Assembly (NCBI GenBank): GCA_026988295.1
Contig: JALSLM010000165.1
Coordinates: 1-43,481, forward strand
Direction: 5' to 3'
Length of the DNA stretch: 43,481 bases
DNA from: Thiotrichaceae bacterium
GTDB lineage: Bacteria > Pseudomonadota > Gammaproteobacteria > Thiotrichales > Thiotrichaceae
A program made the position numbers and the translations under genes. Of this stretch, positions 39,557 to 43,481 are shown one piece after another. Below the pieces are notes generated by a model. The model made no database searches, was not told the origin of the DNA, and saw only the letters and a program-made list of their open reading frames with translations. The stretch's first letter is position 1. Every line of letters begins with the position of its first letter.

Positions 39557-42500
39557 ATGCAAAAAGAGAGTCGTCATACACTCTATGCTGAATGTATTCG
39601 CAAACAAGATTCAGCCATAGAGACAATCATTAATTGTCATCATTTTTTATTTCCAGATAGTCCTGATAAAGAAACTTTAAAACAATTAATAGCACAGGAT
39701 ATTAGCCCCTATCTGATTCAAGTTGATCCTTCTAAAAGCCCATTACAACAACAAATTAATAATTTACAAAAACAACAGTCAATAGATACGAAGATACAAA
39801 CAAGTATTAATGAAAAACAGGGCTATTTACAACAATACACACAAGATTATGAAAACAGTGTACAAGCCTATCAAGAAGTTCAGCCCCAACTTAAAGCACT
39901 AGAAAAGAGCGCAGATGAATTTCTTTCACCTGAAACTAAACGCAATGAATATCTATATATTATAGATACCGAAACTGCCGCTAACCTCTGTAAAAAACAG
40001 GGGAAAAAGAAAGACTGTCTGATTCAGTTTGCCAATAAAACCATTGAGTTAAAAGACAATCAAACCGATGCTGTACGAATCTGGCGTAATAATATCGAAA
40101 TCAGCCAACTCACTATTCGTGATAATCGTATTGATATAGATACAGCACATCGAGATGGTATTCAGCTTATTCCACCACCAAAATATCGAGAAGAAACCAA
40201 TGCTGCGGGTGAAACCGTACAAATAAAAGAAGCTGATCAAATGGCAGGCATGATATTAGAAAACACTACGATTAGCCATTGTGATATACGTGCCCCTAAA
40301 GCCGCCTTGCAGGGTATTTTTGGTAGTGATGGCATGTGTCGCAACTTAAAAATTGATTATATTAAAGTCGGCACGCAAGGGGGTCATGCTATTTCTATCG
40401 CTGGCGTTTTAACTGGCTGTGAATTCACCAATATTAGCCTCTATCAACAAGCCGATATTAGTGCAAAAAAACCTGCACCCGTCCCTGAAATTGCCCTATT
40501 TCCAGTACGCATTGGTGGCAATATGGCTGATGATGGCATGATTTATATTCTCAATTTTAAATCAGGCTCAGGGCATGAGTATGGCAGTTTTATTGATAAA
40601 AATAATCAACTGTACCGAGCAGGATCAAATCAGCCAGAAACAATTAAAGTGACTGATTATCGAAAAATTATTCCTAAACGCTTTAAAAAAATGGCATGTG
40701 GTTTAAATGATTTTGATTATGACAAATATATTCATGAATACAGTCACTGGACAATCGCTGAATTTAAACACAATTTGCCCACTGCCTATCAGCAAATGAA
40801 AGCATGGATCAATCGACGTTTTTCAGAATATAGCACTGGAAACAGAGAAACTGAGGCAGAAAAAATTATGCTTGATGATAAGTTAGTCGATATTTTATTA
40901 CCAAAAATCAGCCCAGAACAAAAAAGCAGAAAACCCTTCGGTGTTTGGGATATGTTGCATCAAGCCCAACAAGCCCTAAATATAGAAGCTCCAGAATGGC
41001 TAAACACCCGCTTACCCGATTTGCAAGAAACAGCTATTCGTAGCTTTACTATGAAATGTATTGCCATAAAAAATGGCACAATTGCACCACTTTATGATTT
41101 GGGCGACCAAAACAATGCACTACGCAAAGCCTATTTACGCTTTATGCTAAGTGATGCTGATTTTAATAAACCAATGATTGTAGCACCCTATCCCGCTAAA
41201 CCACCAAAACAAGCAGACAAACAAGCTCCTTCAATCACACCTAAAGCCACTGATGTATGGAGTAGCCCTGCTGATGCTGATTTAAAAGCGGCCTTACGGG
41301 TATCCCCCAGCCTTACTGTCAATAAAAATGAAACCATCACCCTGTTTTTTGCTTCAGACTCAAGCTATAACAAAACGGGCACAAACTATAAATGGACAAT
41401 CTATGGCTATACTGAAATACCCGCAGGAAAAAACAAAAGCTATACCATTGACACAGCAAAGCTCAAAGTAAAAGATAAACACCGTATTTTCTGTGAAGTC
41501 ACCCAAAATGGTAAAATGCAAAGAGTGATTGCTTATTTTAATGTTAAAGCAGCAACTAAAACAGAAGCAGAAAAACCAAAAGAAATCACACCTAAAAATA
41601 TCTGGAGTCATACACCCACCCTTAAAAGTGATTTACGTGTTACTCCATCACAAACCCCCAATAAAGGGCAAAAAGTTAAATTCTTCTTCCAAAAAAGTTC
41701 ACGCTACAACGATGGTAGCTATACCTTTCGCTGGTCACTTAGCGGACACTCTGAACTAGGCACAGGCAAAGGTAAAAGCTACACAATAGCTACAGACAAA
41801 CTCAGTGTAGGTGAAGAATACCGCTTAGTCTTTAGCGTCAATAAAACCGATGGCTCAGAAAATCATACAGGGAGTGTCAATTTTACGGTGCAGGCTGCAC
41901 AGCAAGCAGAAGCTACACCAACCACAACCCAGACAAACGCCCAAACAACCCCGACCAAACCCAGCAAAAGCTGGGGCGGTCTAGCCAACGCTATTCGCGT
42001 TACCCCATCGCCTGTCCAGCAAGGTGACAAAGCCACCTTCTCCATAGACACCAGTGGCTTTAATCCCGACACCACCACCTTTAGCTATTACTGGAGCCTC
42101 GCAAAACAAACCAGCAATAAAGCGACCTTGGAAGTCGATACCACTGATCTCACACCCGGCGAACATAAGCTCAGCGTCACCCTCTACACCAAGGAAAACG
42201 GACAAAGTAAACGCACCCCGATTCCTGGCGGAGCGATGTTAACCGTCACGCCAAAAGCAGCAACAGCAGGTACAAGCAGTGCATCAACCGAAACCACTCC
42301 AAGCACTGTAAAACCCACACAAACAGGCAGAACACTCGGTCAATATATCCGTGTCACTGAAACAAAGGTAGCCAAAGGTAAAACCGTTACTTTTAGCCTC
42401 GACCCTGCTTTTGTCGCACAAGAAAGCAAAAATGCCAAAGTGACCTATTACTGGTCATTAGCTGGACACAAGGCAGGTAGAAAAGCCAGTTATGTGGTGG

Positions 42501-43481
42501 ATACATCGGCATTGGATGAAGGAATGCATCGGATGCAAGTGGGGATGTATAAAACACCTACGGGTGGAACGCGGGTGGTATCTGATGGGTGGGGGATGTT
42601 TGAGGTTATCGAAAACGAGAAAAAACCATTAGTGAGCACATCTGCTATTGATGAACTAACAATTTATGCAAAGAGCGTGTCATCAAGTACTTTTACAGCA
42701 TGGTCGAAAAATATCTTTGGGGCTGATATTCCTGATAGTGCCTATAATGGACTCTATCAGGATATCCTCAAAAAGCAGTTGAAAAATATTCCTGTTATTA
42801 TTGGCAGTATGCAAACAGCCTATAGCAATGATAATCATCGTATTAATATTAACAAAAAGCATGTAGATTTAGCATTGCAGGGATATTATGAAGCAGTTTG
42901 GATATTGTTTCACATTTTGTACGAAGAGTTTGGACACCATATTGATTATTTGTTGAGAAATCATTATTCAAGTGTTGGTGGAGACGCTCTACTGGATGAA
43001 GGTGCAAAATTTGCTTTTAATCTGGGTGACATAGCTTTCTCTACTAAAAACAGTTTTACTTTTGCAACATACAGTGATGCCTCTAATACGAAGCCACTAG
43101 TAGTTGAACATATACACAAAGTTGTTCAGTCATACGTTGAACGCACTAAATTTATCAATACTGACAGAGTCGTTGGACAAAAAGAATTTTATGGTAGAAG
43201 TAAAGATGCTGATTATCCTGTTTGTACTCCAAGTGGTTATGAGTCACCATGTATTGTCCTCCCTGGCTTTGTCGACACACACACATATATTGGAAACCCA
43301 AAAGCTGGGTGGATGCAGTCAATAGCAGAAGGAAACCCTGAATATAATACTAGCTTCAATCCTGCTATTGTTAAGCTATCTGAACAAGTCAAAGATGCCT
43401 TTGTACAAGAGTTTAATGATGCACTAAAAGCAATAGGCTCTGAACTTGAGTCAGCCGCTTACGTGTTAGAGGTATACCTTA
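39557..43481 (+). CDS. Giant modular protein (beta-helix-like segment, four Ig-like repeats, EExGHxxD segment), 3' end outside the window
   Basis: An uninterrupted frame of 1308 codons from the ATG at 39557 (AAAGGGG ribosome binding site) that runs off the right edge. No signal peptide is seen. Order: N-terminal domain (1-60); Gln-rich coiled coil (about 63-120); segment with beta-helix-like turns (IEISQLTIRDNRIDIDTAHRDGIQLIPP, TTISHCDIRAPK, about 172-300); helical region with an HEYSH sequence (393-397, possibly chance); four Ig-like repeats (about 568-1015) sharing LRVxPSxxxxKG...YxWSLxGH...YxIDTxxL; then a C-terminal segment with YEEFGHHID (1122-1130) and LLDEGAKFAF. EExGHxxD plus DEGA resembles a conserved segment of large cyanobacterial-type surface proteins and a degenerate HExxH site. 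It could be a polymorphic toxin, injected effector or adhesin. Confidence 0.75.
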   Translation, partial: MQKESRHTLYAECIRKQDSAIETIINCHHFLFPDSPDKETLKQLIAQDISPYLIQVDPSKSPLQQQINNLQKQQSIDTKIQTSINEKQGYLQQYTQDYENSVQAYQEVQPQLKALEKSADEFLSPETKRNEYLYIIDTETAANLCKKQGKKKDCLIQFANKTIELKDNQTDAVRIWRNNIEISQLTIRDNRIDIDTAHRDGIQLIPPPKYREETNAAGETVQIKEADQMAGMILENTTISHCDIRAPKAALQGIFGSDGMCRNLKIDYIKVGTQGGHAISIAGVLTGCEFTNISLYQQADISAKKPAPVPEIALFPVRIGGNMADDGMIYILNFKSGSGHEYGSFIDKNNQLYRAGSNQPETIKVTDYRKIIPKRFKKMACGLNDFDYDKYIHEYSHWTIAEFKHNLPTAYQQMKAWINRRFSEYSTGNRETEAEKIMLDDKLVDILLPKISPEQKSRKPFGVWDMLHQAQQALNIEAPEWLNTRLPDLQETAIRSFTMKCIAIKNGTIAPLYDLGDQNNALRKAYLRFMLSDADFNKPMIVAPYPAKPPKQADKQAPSITPKATDVWSSPADADLKAALRVSPSLTVNKNETITLFFASDSSYNKTGTNYKWTIYGYTEIPAGKNKSYTIDTAKLKVKDKHRIFCEVTQNGKMQRVIAYFNVKAATKTEAEKPKEITPKNIWSHTPTLKSDLRVTPSQTPNKGQKVKFFFQKSSRYNDGSYTFRWSLSGHSELGTGKGKSYTIATDKLSVGEEYRLVFSVNKTDGSENHTGSVNFTVQAAQQAEATPTTTQTNAQTTPTKPSKSWGGLANAIRVTPSPVQQGDKATFSIDTSGFNPDTTTFSYYWSLAKQTSNKATLEVDTTDLTPGEHKLSVTLYTKENGQSKRTPIPGGAMLTVTPKAATAGTSSASTETTPSTVKPTQTGRTLGQYIRVTETKVAKGKTVTFSLDPAFVAQESKNAKVTYYWSLAGHKAGRKASYVVDTSALDEGMHRMQVGMYKTPTGGTRVVSDGWGMFEVIENEKKPLVSTSAIDELTIYAKSVSSSTFTAWSKNIFGADIPDSAYNGLYQDILKKQLKNIPVIIGSMQTAYSNDNHRININKKHVDLALQGYYEAVWILFHILYEEFGHHIDYLLRNHYSSVGGDALLDEGAKFAFNLGDIAFSTKNSFTFATYSDASNTKPLVVEHIHKVVQSYVERTKFINTDRVVGQKEFYGRSKDADYPVCTPSGYESPCIVLPGFVDTHTYIGNPKAGWMQSIAEGNPEYNTSFNPAIVKLSEQVKDAFVQEFNDALKAIGSELESAAYVLEVYL

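Noticed and set aside
40733-40747. HEYSH (HExxH) in the giant protein as a zinc protease site
   Set aside because: There is no downstream third ligand in a recognisable arrangement and no neighbouring protease-fold motifs; a five-residue match in 1300 residues can be chance. Mentioned only as a possibility.
39506-43481. Many apparent short genes in other frames within the giant gene (for example 40049-40240, 41360-41611, 41863-42205 and 43104-43325)
   Set aside because: They lie inside one continuous frame of over 1300 codons with coherent domain structure and have no plausible start signals.

Overview
This window reads as chromosomal DNA of an AT-rich gammaproteobacterium. The evidence is the gene content (pgeF, rtcR-rtcB, bamD/rluD, Trm112-kdsB, cbpA-cbpM, SCO/FixH-like genes and an RDD-SpoIIM-DUF4129-DUF4350-MoxR-DUF58 operon), recognisable sigma-70 and sigma-54 promoters, and Gram-negative envelope genes. 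Nothing here fixes the genus. No tRNA, rRNA or CRISPR array was seen.

Layout. 1-122: probable end of an IS21-type insertion sequence running off the left edge. 204-3116: pgeF, then a divergent pair (DUF4198 exported protein and HupE/UreJ-type membrane protein). 3596-4318: DUF4395 membrane protein. 4543-7631: RNA repair locus, with rtcR (CARF plus sigma-54 activator) divergent from rtcB, which has a consensus sigma-54 promoter. 7902-10176: an exported, very basic, internally repeated protein and a DUF4124 protein, embedded in repeat-rich DNA. 10912-12753: TauE/SafE-like, SCO1/SenC and FixH-like operon (copper/cytochrome oxidase assembly type). 13465-17475: two small exported His-containing paralogues followed by two multicopper oxidases. 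17887-22356: trxC, cbpA-cbpM, moaA, Trm112-like gene, kdsB. 22636-24211: a broken Pit phosphate transporter. 24715-31242: bamD, rluD, two DUF697 GTPases, a frameshifted RRM-like gene, a uracil-DNA glycosylase and rplU. 31439-38366: the six-gene MoxR/DUF58 operon. 38428-39192: an unrecognised exported protein. 39557 to the right edge: an open frame of more than 1300 codons encoding a modular protein with a coiled coil, a beta-helix-like segment, four Ig-like repeats and an EExGHxxD segment.

The striking property of the window is its load of short dispersed repeats. Four families recur: (i) a ~33-nt G-tract repeat (A-rich arm, G5-G9, then ATGGGTA), 16 copies plus one variant, two of them inside genes in frame; (ii) a 160-215 bp palindromic element with ACCTGAATCCGTGAG termini, in a short form and a long form carrying a nested second palindrome; (iii) a 55-160 bp palindrome with TAAGGAAAACCTGAT-type termini, often abutting family ii; (iv) a ~165 bp element with TAGGAGGCTGTC-type termini. 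Copies of i, iii and iv also supply stop codons or C-terminal residues of genes (rtcR, bamD, the 13791 gene).

A C9 tract sits between the -35 and -10 elements of the likely promoter of the giant right-hand gene, which makes it a candidate phase-variable locus. Several genes carry small lesions: three apparent single-base losses in homopolymers and two in-frame amber codons. These reflect either gene decay or assembly error.
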